The notes under the pieces are model-generated. The model saw only the letters and a list, made by a program, of their open reading frames with translations. It was not told the origin of the DNA and did no database searches. From Heterodera schachtii (Eukaryota > Nematoda > Chromadorea > Rhabditida > Heteroderidae): a DNA stretch of 64,000 bases. The position numbers were made by a program, and so were the translations under genes. This document shows positions 11,722-24,800 of the stretch, piece after piece (within the stretch, counting starts at the first letter, position 1; every line of letters starts with the position of its first letter). The stretch covers positions 1 to 64,000 of the forward strand of contig SIJG01000063.1 in assembly GCA_023374025.1 (NCBI GenBank). Reading direction: 5' to 3'.

Positions 11722-13203
11722 CGGTTGGAAGCGTGTGATTTTATGGGTTAGGTCAGGCAAAATCGTCAATGTTGCTCCGGCGTCGGGCCAACTGGTGTAG
11801 CGTGGTGCCGAGTACAGTGATCATCTTCCGTCCGGCAAAATATTCAAAACCACCACGCACACGCTTAAGGGGAATGCCAAATTGAAGGGTGCACTATTTC
11901 CCCCCCCCCCAACTTCGTTTGCCCCACGCCTTGTTCCCCCCTCCCCGAGAAATTTTTTTTAAAATTTAGTAACAGAAATTTTTCAAGAAAAAAATCTTAG
12001 AGTTTTTTTACAAGTAAATTCTTGAGAAAACAATTTTTGAGAAATTTTCAGCGACTTTTCGGAAATTTTTTGTATAATTATTAATTCACCATAAAAATTT
12101 CTAAAAAATTTTTTTCTTAGCATTTTCTTGTAAAAAACATTCTAAGACTTTTTTCTTAAAAAATTACTAAGTTAGTAAAACGAGCTGCTCCCCAAATTGA
12201 AATAGTCGAATAAAAATAGGAAACTCACTTCATGTGCACGGATGATGTATTTGAGACCAAGCAGGCTACAAACGTCATGAACCAATTCTTCTCCGAATGC
12301 GACTCCAGCTCCTCGATCATTCGGCTGCTCATATTGCACGTTTTCATCGGGGTCCGACCAAAGAAGGTCAATTTCTAGCGTCTCGTCTGGCGGTTGCTGA
12401 AGGGGCCTCATCAATTTGCTGAGTTGTTCCAAGCTACTGATCTTGTCTGAAATTCCTCCATGCATACCTAAAAGCGGGAGTTTTTTAAGTGAGAGAATCC
12501 AAATTAGTAGCTGCTCACAAAGGATTTTCTTACCGATTAGGCCGACATATGTCATCCATGCATAAGTCCGGTTGAACAGGTTGAAGATTTGAAGCGCACC
12601 AGCTCCTTGAAAACGGCTGATGATCTCATCGTAGAAACCATAACTTTAAATGGGATAACATTTGTTGGAAAATAATATATTCTTACGTCCTATTCATCTA
12701 GACGCATTCGTGGTTGCCGCGCATCAGCACGAAATTCAGCGAGTACTTGACCTGAAAGTGGATTTGCGGCTTTGATTTTTGGAGGTTTTGCCTCAAACCA
12801 CACTATAGCAGAAGTTTAATACATCTTTTCCAGCGACTGTGGGCCCTTGTCGACATAGTCGCCGAGGAAGACAAACTGCTGTTCGGCTGGGTGACCATGC
12901 GTGGCGAAGATCCTCATCAGGTCGGCGAACTGCCCATGAATGTCGCCAACTACGACGACAGGCGGTTGAATTCGGATCAGTGTCGTCTGCTGCTTGAACA
13001 CGTGCTCCGCTGCTTTGCACAGTTTTACAACTTCGTCGTTGCTGAGCTGTAGAAAAAATGAGGGAAGTGAATTATTTGTGTGATGTAATGTGCTTGTCCA
13101 CCGTGATGAGTTGGTGAGGCGGTTGTTTGACCTTGTCGATAATCGCGTCCACAAAGGCAATGTCGCCTTGTCGATTTTCGGAGTTTTCTTGAAGCCACAG
13201 CAT
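11722..13203 (-). pseudogene. PP1-type Ser/Thr phosphatase, disrupted (copy 1)
   Basis: Exons at 13102-13203, about 12810-13046, 12687-12751, 12534-12643, 12229-12467 and about 11722-11863 spell most of a PP1 catalytic domain. Visible motifs are GDIHGQ, GDYVDKG, RGNHEC, YGFYDE, MHGG, LLWSDPD, NDRG, RAHE and, after a frame slip, SAP.Y. These are the metal-binding and catalytic signatures of PPP phosphatases. Three breaks are visible: the reading frame shifts and meets a stop after QSLEKM, an in-frame TAG occurs at 12698-12700 just after GNHEC, and the last exon is one base out of frame before SAP. I infer a pseudogene. The more distal ATG at 13304 that yields a hydrophobic leader is probably not used, since the frame starting at 13203 splices cleanly and matches PP1. 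Confidence 0.82.
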
Positions 13204-15122
13204 TGCGCGAGGATTACCAGACAAATTGCTGCAATGATGACCAAAAATTGAAAAAATGTCAGCGGCTGTGCGAGTTCCCGAAGAAAAGCAAGGGCAGTTA
13301 ACATGTTAAAATATTACTAAGTACTATCTGAAGTATATGGGTGTTAGGCATAGGACCATACGACGGACTATCATGAATTATGAAAATTATTGGTAATACT
13401 GAAGTTTATCCCCCCCCCCCATTTTTCGAAAAAATAAAAGTTTTTAAAAAAGCCATGTAAAACACATTTCCTTGCGGTTTTCTGGGTCGCTGATCATGAA
13501 TCTGGCATTCATTTTGACTAATTTCGAATCCCGGACCCGAATTCGAACAAAAAGTCGAAAATTAAAAAATTTCAAAATTCACTTTTACGTTCATATCTGT
13601 ACAGAATAGTTATTTTTTGATGTTTCAACGGTTTTTGACTGGATTTAGCTTGTTTTGGTCAATATTGGAACCAAAGCGAGAATTTTGAAATTTTTAACTT
13701 TTTGTTCCAATTCGGGTCCGGGATTCGAAATTAGTCAAAATGAATGCCAGATTCGGGTAATAGTACGGATGGTACCCCCTCCCCTTTTTCGAAAAACAAA
13801 AATTTTTGAAATTTTTTTCGAGAAAAGTCCATATTAGAGCTTTTAAGGGTCGGAGAATCCGAATATGACATTAATTTTGACCTAGGTCGAACCCCGAACC
13901 CGAACTCGAACAAAAACTGAAAACTCAAATTTTCGAATTTTTTATTTTTGGTCTAAAAAAGGCTTACATATCGAGAAACAAACTAAAATTGGACAATTCA
14001 TTAATAAAAAATCATTTCAACCATTTCTAGAGCAAAAATAAAAAATTCGAAAATTTGTATTTTCGACTTTTTGCTCGAATTCGGGTTCGGGGTTCGACAT
14101 AGGTCAAAATTAAGGTAATAGTGTAGTTTGTCCCCCCCCCCTTTTTGAAAAAAAATTTTTCGAAAATTTTAATGTCATAAAAACAAGTTCCCTGGGCTTT
14201 TCGAGGTCGCTGATCACGAATCCGGCATCCTTTTCGGCCAATTCGAAATCCCGGACCCTAATTCGAACAAAAAGTCGAAAACCCAAATTTTCGAATTTTG
14301 CATTTTTCGTCTAAAAATGGTGTAAATACATGGAAACATTCTGAAAACCACAAACCTTACAATAAAAGATCATTTAAACCAGAGGTCGCACTTATTTTTC
14401 TGCTGCTCTCCTATGCCTTCAGTACAGTGACTGTACTATTTCTCTAGTTAGAGGAATCAGAATCCTGCGTAGCACAGAATCCTTTGCGTGTCTCGAGTAC
14501 AAAGAAGAGAAACAAAAAATAAGTACATTCAATGAATGTACTTATTTTTCACTTCTCTCTTTTTGCACGCACTATGGGTCAAGCCCAGTGTTAGACAAAA
14601 TTGCTCATAACGCCAAATAGCCCATTTGGCGTAAATTTTTGCGCGCTAATTCAAAATTTACACTGGAAAATGACTTTATTGTATTTTTTATTTTGATCTG
14701 CCATAACTCGCTTCATACCCAATCAAAATGAACAAATTTGGTATCTAAAAAAGTCTTAAAAAGGAGAATCTTTTTCTATGCGAATGTTCAGCAATTTGAT
14801 ATCTCAGAAAAAAGTTGTAGGAGTTTCAAATTTTCATCACGTTATAACTCAAGCCATAGGCAGAAGTTTTTGTCCAAAATGCGAGAACTAATCATTTTTC
14901 TATTGATTCCAAGTGTCCAAAGTGGTTTTGTAGCCTATAAACCAAAATTGTTAGAATTAGCGAATTTGATGTTTTTCATGTGTTAGAGATATGAAAATAG
15001 TACGCCAAAAAGAGAGAAAAATAAACGCATTTTTATGTTTTATTTAATATTTTTGAATTTTAGTATATATCAAAATAAAATCAGTATAGAAAAATGCAGA
15101 TTTTTTTTCTCTATCGATATGC
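11961..15122. repeat. 3.16-kb direct tandem duplication, copy 1
   Basis: Starts in the last intron of the phosphatase and ends inside a hAT-type element. The junctions share the 10-bp microhomology AAAATTTAGT at 11961, 15123 and 18286. The copy contains five phosphatase exons, a block of TTCGAACAAAAAGTCGAAA-type repeats (13490-14290), and the left 743 bases of the hAT element from 14380. Confidence 0.95.
14380..15122. mobile_element. hAT-type element truncated by the duplication
   Basis: Begins with CAGAGGTCGCA preceded by the target sequence ATTTAAAC (14372-14379), then runs into the duplication junction with no right end. It contains a 17-bp-stem palindrome at 14515-14549 (AATAAGTACATTCA and complement). 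Confidence 0.88.
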
Positions 15123-18100
15123 AAAATTTAGTAACAGAAATTTTTCAAGAAAAAAATCTTAGAGTTTTTTTACAAGTAAATTCTTGAGAAAACAATTTTT
15201 GAGAAATTTTCAGCGACTTTTCGGAAATTTTTTGTATAATTATTAATTCACCATAAAAATTTCTAAAAAATTTTTTTCTTAGCATTTTCTTGTAAAAAAC
15301 ATTCTAAGACTTTTTTCTTAAAAAATTACTAAGTTAGTAAAACGAGCTGCTCCCCAAATTGAAATAGTCGAATAAAAATAGGAAACTCACTTCATGTGCA
15401 CGGATGATGTATTTGAGACCAAGCAGGCTACAAACGTCATGAACCAATTCTTCTCCGAATGCGACTCCAGCTCCTCGATCATTCGGCTGCTCATATTGCA
15501 CGTTTTCATCGGGGTCCGACCAAAGAAGGTCAATTTCTAGCGTCTCGTCTGGCGGTTGCTGAAGGGGCCTCATCAATTTGCTGAGTTGTTCCAAGCTACT
15601 GATCTTGTCTGAAATTCCTCCATGCATACCTAAAAGCGGGAGTTTTTTAAGTGAGAGAATCCAAATTAGTAGCTGCTCACAAAGGATTTTCTTACCGATT
15701 AGGCCGACATATGTCATCCATGCATAAGTCCGGTTGAACAGGTTGAAGATTTGAAGCGCACCAGCTCCTTGAAAACGGCTGATGATCTCATCGTAGAAAC
15801 CATAACTTTAAATGGGATAACATTTGTTGGAAAATAATATATTCTTACGTCCTATTCATCTAGACGCATTCGTGGTTGCCGCGCATCAGCACGAAATTCA
15901 GCGAGTACTTGACCTGAAAGTGGATTTGCGGCTTTGATTTTTGGAGGTTTTGCCTCAAACCACACTATAGCAGAAGTTTAATACATCTTTTCCAGCGACT
16001 GTGGGCCCTTGTCGACATAGTCGCCGAGGAAGACAAACTGCTGTTCGGCTGGGTGACCATGCGTGGCGAAGATCCTCATCAGGTCGGCGAACTGCCCATG
16101 AATGTCGCCAACTACGACGACAGGCGGTTGAATTCGGATCAGTGTCGTCTGCTGCTTGAACACGTGCTCCGCTGCTTTGCACAGTTTTACAACTTCGTCG
16201 TTGCTGAGCTGTAGAAAAAATGAGGGAAGTGAATTATTTGTGTGATGTAATGTGCTTGTCCACCGTGATGAGTTGGTGAGGCGGTTGTTTGACCTTGTCG
16301 ATAATCGCGTCCACAAAGGCAATGTCGCCTTGTCGATTTTCGGAGTTTTCTTGAAGCCACAGCATTGCGCGAGGATTACCAGACAAATTGCTGCAATGAT
16401 GACCAAAAATTGAAAAAATGTCAGCGGCTGTGCGAGTTCCCGAAGAAAAGCAAGGGCAGTTAACATGTTAAAATATTACTAAGTACTATCTGAAGTATAT
16501 GGGTGTTAGGCATAGGACCATACGACGGACTATCATGAATTATGAAAATTATTGGTAATACTGAAGTTTATCCCCCCCCCCCATTTTTCGAAAAAATAAA
16601 AGTTTTTAAAAAAGCCATGTAAAACACATTTCCTTGCGGTTTTCTGGGTCGCTGATCATGAATCTGGCATTCATTTTGACTAATTTCGAATCCCGGACCC
16701 GAATTCGAACAAAAAGTCGAAAATTAAAAAATTTCAAAATTCACTTTTACGTTCATATCTGTACAGAATAGTTATTTTTTGATGTTTCAACGGTTTTTGA
16801 CTGGATTTAGCTTGTTTTGGTCAATATTGGAACCAAAGCGAGAATTTTGAAATTTTTAACTTTTTGTTCCAATTCGGGTCCGGGATTCGAAATTAGTCAA
16901 AATGAATGCCAGATTCGGGTAATAGTACGGATGGTACCCCCTCCCCTTTTTCGAAAAACAAAAATTTTTGAAATTTTTTTCGAGAAAAGTCCATATTAGA
17001 GCTTTTAAGGGTCGGAGAATCCGAATATGACATTAATTTTGACCTAGGTCGAACCCCGAACCCGAACTCGAACAAAAACTGAAAACTCAAATTTTCGAAT
17101 TTTTTATTTTTGGTCTAAAAAAGGCTTACATATCGAGAAACAAACTAAAATTGGACAATTCATTAATAAAAAATCATTTCAACCATTTCTAGAGCAAAAA
17201 TAAAAAATTCGAAAATTTGTATTTTCGACTTTTTGCTCGAATTCGGGTTCGGGGTTCGACATAGGTCAAAATTAAGGTAATAGTGTAGTTTGTCCCCCCC
17301 CCCCTTTTTGAAAAAAAATTTTTCGAAAATTTTAATGTCATAAAAACAAGTTCCCTGGGCTTTTCGAGGTCGCTGATCACGAATCCGGCATCCTTTTCGG
17401 CCAATTCGAAATCCCGGACCCTAATTCGAACAAAAAGTCGAAAACCCAAATTTTCGAATTTTGCATTTTTCGTCTAAAAATGGTGTAAATACATGGAAAC
17501 ATTCTGAAAACCACAAACCTTACAATAAAAGATCATTTAAACCAGAGGTCGCACTTATTTTTCTGCTGCTCTCCTATGCCTTCAGTACAGTGACTGTACT
17601 ATTTCTCTAGTTAGAGGAATCAGAATCCTGCGTAGCACAGAATCCTTTGCGTGTCTCGAGTACAAAGAAGAGAAACAAAAAATAAGTACATTCAATGAAT
17701 GTACTTATTTTTCACTTCTCTCTTTTTGCACGCACTATGGGTCAAGCCCAGTGTTAGACAAAATTGCTCATAACGCCAAATAGCCCATTTGGCGTAAATT
17801 TTTGCGCGCTAATTCAAAATTTACACTGGAAAATGACTTTATTGTATTTTTTATTTTGATCTGCCATAACTCGCTTCATACCCAATCAAAATGAACAAAT
17901 TTGGTATCTAAAAAAGTCTTAAAAAGGAGAATCTTTTTCTATGCGAATGTTCAGCAATTTGATATCTCAGAAAAAAGTTGTAGGAGTTTCAAATTTTCAT
18001 CACGTTATAACTCAAGCCATAGGCAGAAGTTTTTGTCCAAAATGCGAGAACTAATCATTTTTCTATTGATTCCAAGTGTCCAAAGTGGTTTTGTAGCCTA

Positions 18101-18285
18101 TAAACCAAAATTGTTAGAATTAGCGAATTTGATGTTTTTCATGTGTTAGAGATATGAAAATAGTACGCCAAAAAGAGAGAAAAATAAACGCATTTTTATG
18201 TTTTATTTAATATTTTTGAATTTTAGTATATATCAAAATAAAATCAGTATAGAAAAATGCAGATTTTTTTTCTCTATCGATATGC
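15123..18285. repeat. 3.16-kb direct tandem duplication, copy 2
   Basis: Matches 11961-15122 throughout as far as I can read. The one difference I found is one extra C in the C run near 17293 (10 C in copy 1, 11 in copy 2). Downstream of 18285 the hAT element continues to its right end, so this copy retains the original right border. Confidence 0.95.
15391..16365 (-). pseudogene. PP1-type phosphatase fragment (copy 2)
   Basis: A base-for-base copy of the first five exons of the phosphatase at 11722-13203, shifted by 3162 bases, with the same in-frame TAG (15860-15862). It lacks the final exon because the duplication boundary (11961) lies in the preceding intron. It therefore could not encode a full PP1 domain even if the other lesions were repaired. 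Confidence 0.85.
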
Positions 18286-18552
18286 AAAATTTAGTTCAGA
18301 TTTAACATAGGGAAAAAAAGGTACACATAGAAAAGTAAAAGTTGTTTTTTACATAAATAAAATAAAGAGATAGTACGCCAAAGTGAGAGAAATTACAAAG
18401 AAAAAGAGAAACGACGAGATAGTACTAGGTTTTCTCTGCACAGTGGAGTTGACCCATAGTGTGCACGCAGATTCTGACTCTCTTACTAGAGAAATAGTAC
18501 AGTCACTGTACTGAAGGCATAGGAGAGCAGCAGCAATTCGATGCGACCTCTG
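17543..18552. mobile_element. Complete 1010-bp hAT-type non-autonomous element
   Basis: Long inverted repeats of roughly 90 bases start with CAGAGGTCGCA and include GCTGCTCTCCTATGCCTTC and AGTACAGTGACTGTACT. The exact duplication ATTTAAAC flanks it (17535-17542 and 18553-18560), fitting nTnnnnAn. There is no transposase frame. It is inserted in a genomic repeat of the TTCGAACAAAAAGTCGAAA family. Confidence 0.92.
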
Positions 18553-19343
18553 ATTTAAACCGATTTTGAACCAAAATGCAAAATTCGAGAATTTGGATTT
18601 TTGACTTTTTGTTCGAATTAGGGTCCGGGATTCGAATTGGCCGAAATGGACGCCGGATTCGTGATGAGCGACCTCGAAAAGCCCAAGAAACTTGTTTTTA
18701 TGACATTAAAATTTTCGAAAAAATTTTTTTCAAAAAGGCGGGGGACAAACTACACTATTACCAAAATTAATGTAAGATTCGGATTCTCCAACCCTTAAAA
18801 CCCCTAATGTGACCTTTTCTCGAAAAATTTTGTTTTTCGAAAAAGGGGGGGGGGGGGGGGTACCATCCGTACTATTACCCAGATTCGTAACCAGCGACCC
18901 TGAAAACCCCAAGGAAAAGTGGGCTTTTTTAAAAATTTTTGTTTTTTTTTTTCGAAAAATGGAGGGGATAAACTTCAGGATAAAAACCCAACTCGTACTA
19001 GGCCAACTCGTACTGCCCCAACTCGTACTGGTACCCCGACTCGTACTAAAATTCCCAACTCGTACTAAGTTTCCCAACTCGTACTAAGATTCCCAACTCG
19101 TACTAAATTACCCAACTCGTACTATTTTTCCCAACTCGTACTAATTTTCCCAACTCGTACTGTGCAACAAAGAGAAATTTTATCACAAATTTTCACTGTT
19201 TTCATTGAATTACCTTAATAATTTATATTTTTCGTCTTTTTTACAAACAGATTACAATATGCATGCTTAAGTCAACGGATTGGCTCAAAATCAGTGATGC
19301 TTTCCGATCACACTGATAATTCAAATTCGTGCTACAAATGGAC

Positions 19344-20324
19344 ACGTGCTGGGAATGGAACAGCTAACGGGGCTTCGTTATGTCTGTGCTGGGTGCCGGA
19401 AACTGCGTGATGCCAAACATGTGCCGAAGGAAACCCCATTGCCAACGTGAAAAGCAATCGGTGATCAGTGGGTGGATGATGCACCTACGCACGCACACTT
19501 CTGTCAGACATTTGAGCGAGCGAAGGTCTAAGGCGAACAGGTTTTTACATTTAAATTAAAAAAAATCAAATTACATAATTCTAAACTACAATTTTTATTT
19601 TTAAATTTTAGGGGAGGCGCAAAGTTCAGAATGAGTTAGCAATGGGCTCGCGAGAAAACGTGGCCTCAGCGAAAGTCCGCATTGATGTACGTGTCGTACA
19701 AAACTACATGAACATAAGCCAAGAAGAAAGAAACAAAATTCGCAACGAGGCATGCGGCAATGCGAAAGCAACAAAAAAAGTAAGCGTAAAGATTACAACG
19801 AAAAACCATTTTTTTTATTACAGGCGCTTTATCGCGCGCAAACAAAGCGCTTCAAAAATGTGCTGCTTCCACGTAAGACAGGCGATGCACAGGCGCATAC
19901 AACGCATGGGCTTGACGAACCTCTACACATCTCGTGAACAAGAAGGCCGCACATTTCAAGCACTTCTTCGCAAAATTTGCGCCCTACAATTTGCACCTCC
20001 AAACCACGTCAACCGTTCACTTATCACGGCCGACAACGTTGGTTTTATCAACCACCTCAATTATTTGGTCGTTGGCTTGTGAATTTACAGGTTAATAAGA
20101 ATTTTTTTTCATTTCTGGACAGCGATTACGAAAATGAGCAATTTACGGAGACATTGTCGCGCTACTATGGCCGTATTGGACATTTGATTGGGTTCAATGT
20201 GCCTCCAAGATTAGAAATAGAAGAACAGATAGAGGAGGCAGCAGCAATGGAAGAAGCGGAAGCGAGTCTCAATGAGAGCGGAATTTATGTTGTGCTAAAT
20301 GATGAAAATCTCGGTCCTTTTTGA
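19344..20324 (+). pseudogene. MULE transposase remnant with internal deletion
   Basis: The N-terminal part shows a zinc-binding-like YVCAGCRKLRD followed, one frame away, by THAHFCQTFERAKV, the Cys-Cys..His-Cys pattern typical of nematode MULE proteins. After an intron, 19642-19781 encodes a basic segment (SQEERNKIRNEA). A probable small intron (19782-19823) leads to ALYRAQTKRF. Then, in another frame, CCFHVRQAMHRRIQRMG and LLRKICALQFAPP match the end of the MULE transposase domain. The DDE catalytic centre between these parts is missing, so this is a deletion derivative. The tail to 20324 (SRYYGRIGHLIGF, acidic) is not recognised. Confidence 0.8.
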
Positions 20325-20383
20325 ATTTTTTTTAATGAATTATTTTCATTTTACCGAATTTTGTGCATTTTTATGGTTTTTAT

Positions 20384-21332
20384 TAGGGTTGCACGGGTAC
20401 CGGGTATTTGGGAAAAACCGGGCCCGGGTATTACCGGGTATTGAAAAGCCGGGTACCGGGTCGGGTATCACTTTTGAAACCGGGTACCGGGTCGGGTACC
20501 CGGTAAAACCGGGTATTAAAAAAATCCAAAAAAATTCCTTTTTAAAAAAATTTTTTCATGAAAATAAAAGCTTATACTCTTAAAAAAGCATGAAAAAATA
20601 TAATGTTTACAAATAAACGCTTTATTATTTGCCAAATTTTTTATTGCTATTTAAACCACTTTTTTGCGGTGCGCTTTTTCTAAAAACTTTTCGGGGCAGG
20701 GCGGTCTGGCGGTGCCGTAGGCGCCGCCGGGAAAAATTTTAAAAATTTACTTCTGATTGTTAACATATTTTATTCAAAAAATGACCAAATTTTGTGATTT
20801 TAGCTAATATATTTACAGAATTTGAACCAAAAATGTTATCAAGAAATATATGATTAATTCTTCTAAATTTCTTATGGGGATTTTGTAAAAAATTGAGATA
20901 TTTTTTATAAAATTCTATTAAAATAAGGATATTTATTATTTAAAAAATTTGGAGCTTTCTTTGTGTAATTTATAAAATAACAATTTTCAATAAAATCTTT
21001 AAAAAATGTTTAAAAGAGTTTGCATTGAGGAATGATTGAACCTAAAAAAGAGCGTACAGAATCCAAGAGACTAACCAGTAAGCCACATCAACAATCAATT
21101 AACTCGTTTCTAGAGTAAATATTAATTAAATTTAAAAAATTTCTTCCAACTTTGGTCAATATTTTGACCCTGACCCCCATTCTTACCAGTGTATTTTTGG
21201 TACCCGGACCTACCGGGTCGGGTACCGGGTATTGGATTTTCAAAAAACCGGGTCCGGTTCCGGGTCCGGGTATTGAAAAACCGGGTATCCGGGTCGGGTA
21301 CCCGGTCGGGTACCCGGACCCGTGCAACCCTA
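20384..21332. mobile_element. 949-bp hAT-type element nested in the MULE
   Basis: Ends TAGGGTTGCACGGGT inverted, exact 8-bp duplication GTTTTTAT (20376-20383 and 21333-21340). Both arms repeat the word CCGGGTACCGGGT. A GGCGGTGCCGTAGGCGCCGCC hairpin-like motif sits inside the left half. A diverged relative is at about 54178-54335. Confidence 0.93.
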
Positions 21333-21821
21333 GTTTTTATTATTTATTTTTTGCTGAATTTTTATAATTTCTTTGATTTTCGTGCATTTTTGTGATTTTA
21401 AAAAAATTTGAGCGATTTTTTGTTGTTTTTTTTCCGTTTTTTGTTGCACAGTACGAGTTGGGAATCTTAGTACGAGTTGGGAAACTTAGTACGAGTTGGG
21501 AATCTTAGTACGAGTCGGGGTACCAGTACGAGTTGGGGCAGTAGAGTTGGCCTAGTACGAGTTGGGTGTCGTCCAAACTTCAGTATTACTAAATTATTTT
21601 TCAAAAAAAAGTGGGCGCAGTCTATGAGTAACGCAAATTGTTGTTTGACTCAATAAAAATGCATATGAACGGTGCTGTCAACAGCTTTATTTAAACGTTT
21701 TGCAACCATTGAAGCAATAAGTCAAAGCGCTTCAATACATAATGACACGAAAAACAAAATAGAAGGAAGAAGCTAAAAAACAAGAAATATGTTATCTGGT
21801 GTATTTAAGAGTATTATATAT

Positions 21822-24800
21822 TTATAAGGTGTCTTCCAATATTTGCAAGGTTCGTTTCCATCGGAATTCAAGCAGTGAAGCGATGCGACAATTTGAACGT
21901 GCCGTCGCCCCAGTAAGAGAGCTAAAAGTGGCAAGAATAAGCGCTTGAAAATAATCCGAAATGGCGCAATTAACATTGTGCCAAAACGCTCCGGCTTGAA
22001 ACGCCTTAATCGGATTTCATTTTTGGCATTAAACAAAGTTTCAATATTTATAAACATACTTCAGAGTCACGAAATTGTTCTTCCCTCGCTTGGCCAATTC
22101 GTGGGCTTGGTACACAGGCTCGGGCATGCTCACCGCAACGTTGACAATCTGACAATGCAAAATGGAACGTGATTGACACAAAAAACTCCGAAATTGGCAA
22201 AAATAAAATTCAGTTTTGCTCGAAGAATCGGCACCAAAATCATTATTTACCTGATGCGAGTAAGACAACGCCATAATCACTCCTTGCAATTCGTCCATGC
22301 TGATGCCAATCTCATCCTCTAACATGACGTACTCTACCGGTTTGCCCGTCCCCTGGAAACAAATAAAATTTTCTTTGTTGAAAAAATTGGGTGAGGGAGT
22401 AAGGAAAAAACAAATTATTTGCCTGGATCGGTGCGTGGGGCTGAAGGAAGCTGAAAATGAGTGGAATTAAACCAAATGCATAAAATGCGATAGATAAATT
22501 TTTCTCTTACAATTCCGTGATGTCCGCACGCGTCACTTTCTCTTGGATCACGGAGCCTGGCGTTAAATTCTGATTAAACGGACGGCCCTCGCGTCCCTCC
22601 TCCTCGAGGAAGAACTTTTTGAAGTGGCGCTTAGTACCGACAATCATCACAAACTGAAAATGATTAGTATAATTGTCGTAATAAATGTACATGCTGAACA
22701 GATAGAGAGTCGCCCAATTTTTATGACAAATTTTTTTGTTTAGACTCCGAAAACCAAAATTCTTGGTAAAATTGCTTTATCACATTTGACATAATGTATT
22801 TATTTATTATCCATTTATTACTTTTGGCTGATAACGGGAGTCGTATTCAGCACAGCCCTGTTTCAGTGCATGTAATTCTTCCTTGCATGCCTGAACAAAG
22901 GAAAAAAAATTAAAAAAAAAAAAAATTCCATACAATAAATGTTTTTTATTTTTAAATTAAGAGGTCTAATTATACTTAAATACGATAAGAGTTTGACAAA
23001 CCATTGCGAATTGCCCCTCCGAAAGACCGTCACGGAAGATGAAGATGTACTCGGGACGACTCTTGCCAGGACGATGCTTTTCCACATTTTGCAAAATCCA
23101 TTTCATGCGATCAACCAACTGCAACACATTTTTTAAATTAATGGTTCATGAGCGTTTTTTTTTTTTGAATTTGCATTAAAAATTCGTTTTTTGTTTTGGA
23201 AAACCAGAAATCACTCATGCTCACCTGCATTTGATCAATTGCTTCTCGACGCGATTCTTAAATAGAAAATGTACACTGTTAGTTAGCTCTCGAAAAAAGC
23301 GAAAATATACCCTGGAAGAAGTAATCGCCCACAAAGGCATTAAAGTCAGGAGCCATGTTGGCACAAATCTTAATGAAAAAAAGATTTAATAAACATTATA
23401 AAATGTTCCATTAAATGATAATAATGAACATATTAAACACGCACCCCGACACATGAAGGGTCGAGCGAGCTCAACTGCGACTCGCCCTGCGATGCCAACA
23501 AACGACGGGTCTGTTGCGGCATGGGAGCTGCGGGAAAAACAAATGGTTAGTTTGAATTGTATAAGGCATATTGAATTCAACAATATTTTGACAAATAATG
23601 TAACATATACCAGGATGGTTGACATCGTAGCCGATCTGTAAAGAAAAAAAATTAGTTTAAACTTTCCAATTGTGAGCTATTATGATGATTTGAACTCTTT
23701 TAGAGAATGTTTTACTCTAACATACTTTTGAAAAATTAAAACGAATTGTTTTTCGAATAATTGGATTAATAAAAAAATTTTTTTTTGAAACGGATAAATG
23801 AGTTATAGCACAACTGTCATAAACATTTATCAAATCAACCGCAAATTCAAAATGTTTATGAAGTCTTTTAATGTTAAAACCATTTAAAATAATTTTAGTT
23901 GTTTTCTCTTACCACGAGCACATTTCCGCTTTCGAGCGAAAAGCGACGGCACGCCGACGGCTCCATCACCGGCACGTAGTTGAGACCAAAGTTCTTCATG
24001 TTCAGCTTGTTCAGGATGTTCTCCAGCGTTTGACGCTGGTTCTTCCGCACAACGTCCTTAAAAGGGGGGTGGTGCCATTTTGTCGTCGGTCAATTCTTGC
24101 GAAATCCATCGCTTTTTTCAACCGCCGTACATTCACTTTCTCCAGCGTCACATGCTGCGTGGTGACTTTGTGCATTGCCTCCGACAGCTTGAGCAGTCCG
24201 TGAGTGTCCTTGCGCTTTTCATCCACCAACATGATGAATTGGATGTGTTTGTTGACGCATCGCTCAAACATGGTCATCCATTCTCGGTCCGAGTTCTTGA
24301 CAGAGAAAAACAAACATAAAAAAACAAGACATGCAAATCATATGTTTTCCATTTTTCAATCATCAGACAGACAAATATTTGAGTTGAAATTGCAAATTCG
24401 AAAAGCGGTTTATCTTTGTTTGTCCGAATAAATAGCAGCAAAATTATTATTGTATTAGAATTTTGTAATGGAGTAATAAACATTTGATGATTCGGAAAAG
24501 GCTTGAAAAAATTGAAATCTTTGCTTGTAAGATTCAAATAAACCACTCCTGGGATCGAGTTCTCTGTCCCATCCCAAGTTAAAAGATATACTGGGCAACT
24601 GTATGTCATTTTTAGTATTTTTGTTCCCAATTTGTTACTCACATCCGGACTGTTGAAAGCCACAATCTCCGGCTCCGCAATCGGAATGCCCTTTTCGTTG
24701 CCCATGCGACCCAAACGATCCGCAAACTGTTGGGCAGTGTCAAAACGGTTGCGGGCACAAAGCACCAGCCAGTTGGCCAATTCTTCCGTCTTCAAATATT

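Larger units (their letters stand above)
18979..21574. mobile_element. Mutator-like element (MULE) with array-type ends
   Basis: The exact 9-bp duplication AAACTTCAG (18970-18978 and 21575-21583) flanks the element. Each terminal repeat is a tandem array of CCCAACTCGTACTA words: about nine copies at left and five to six at right, inverted. The interior carries remnants of a MULE transposase (19344-20324) and a nested 949-bp hAT element. The unoccupied target, TACTGAAGTTTATCC, is present at about 13399 and 16561. A 9-bp duplication plus long ends and a MULE protein agree with the Mutator superfamily. Confidence 0.9.

Noticed and set aside
12816..13304. Phosphatase start at 13304 giving a hydrophobic N-terminal segment
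   Set aside because: That frame reads through an intron. Starting at 13203 and splicing 13101 to 13046 gives a continuous PP1-like N-terminus.
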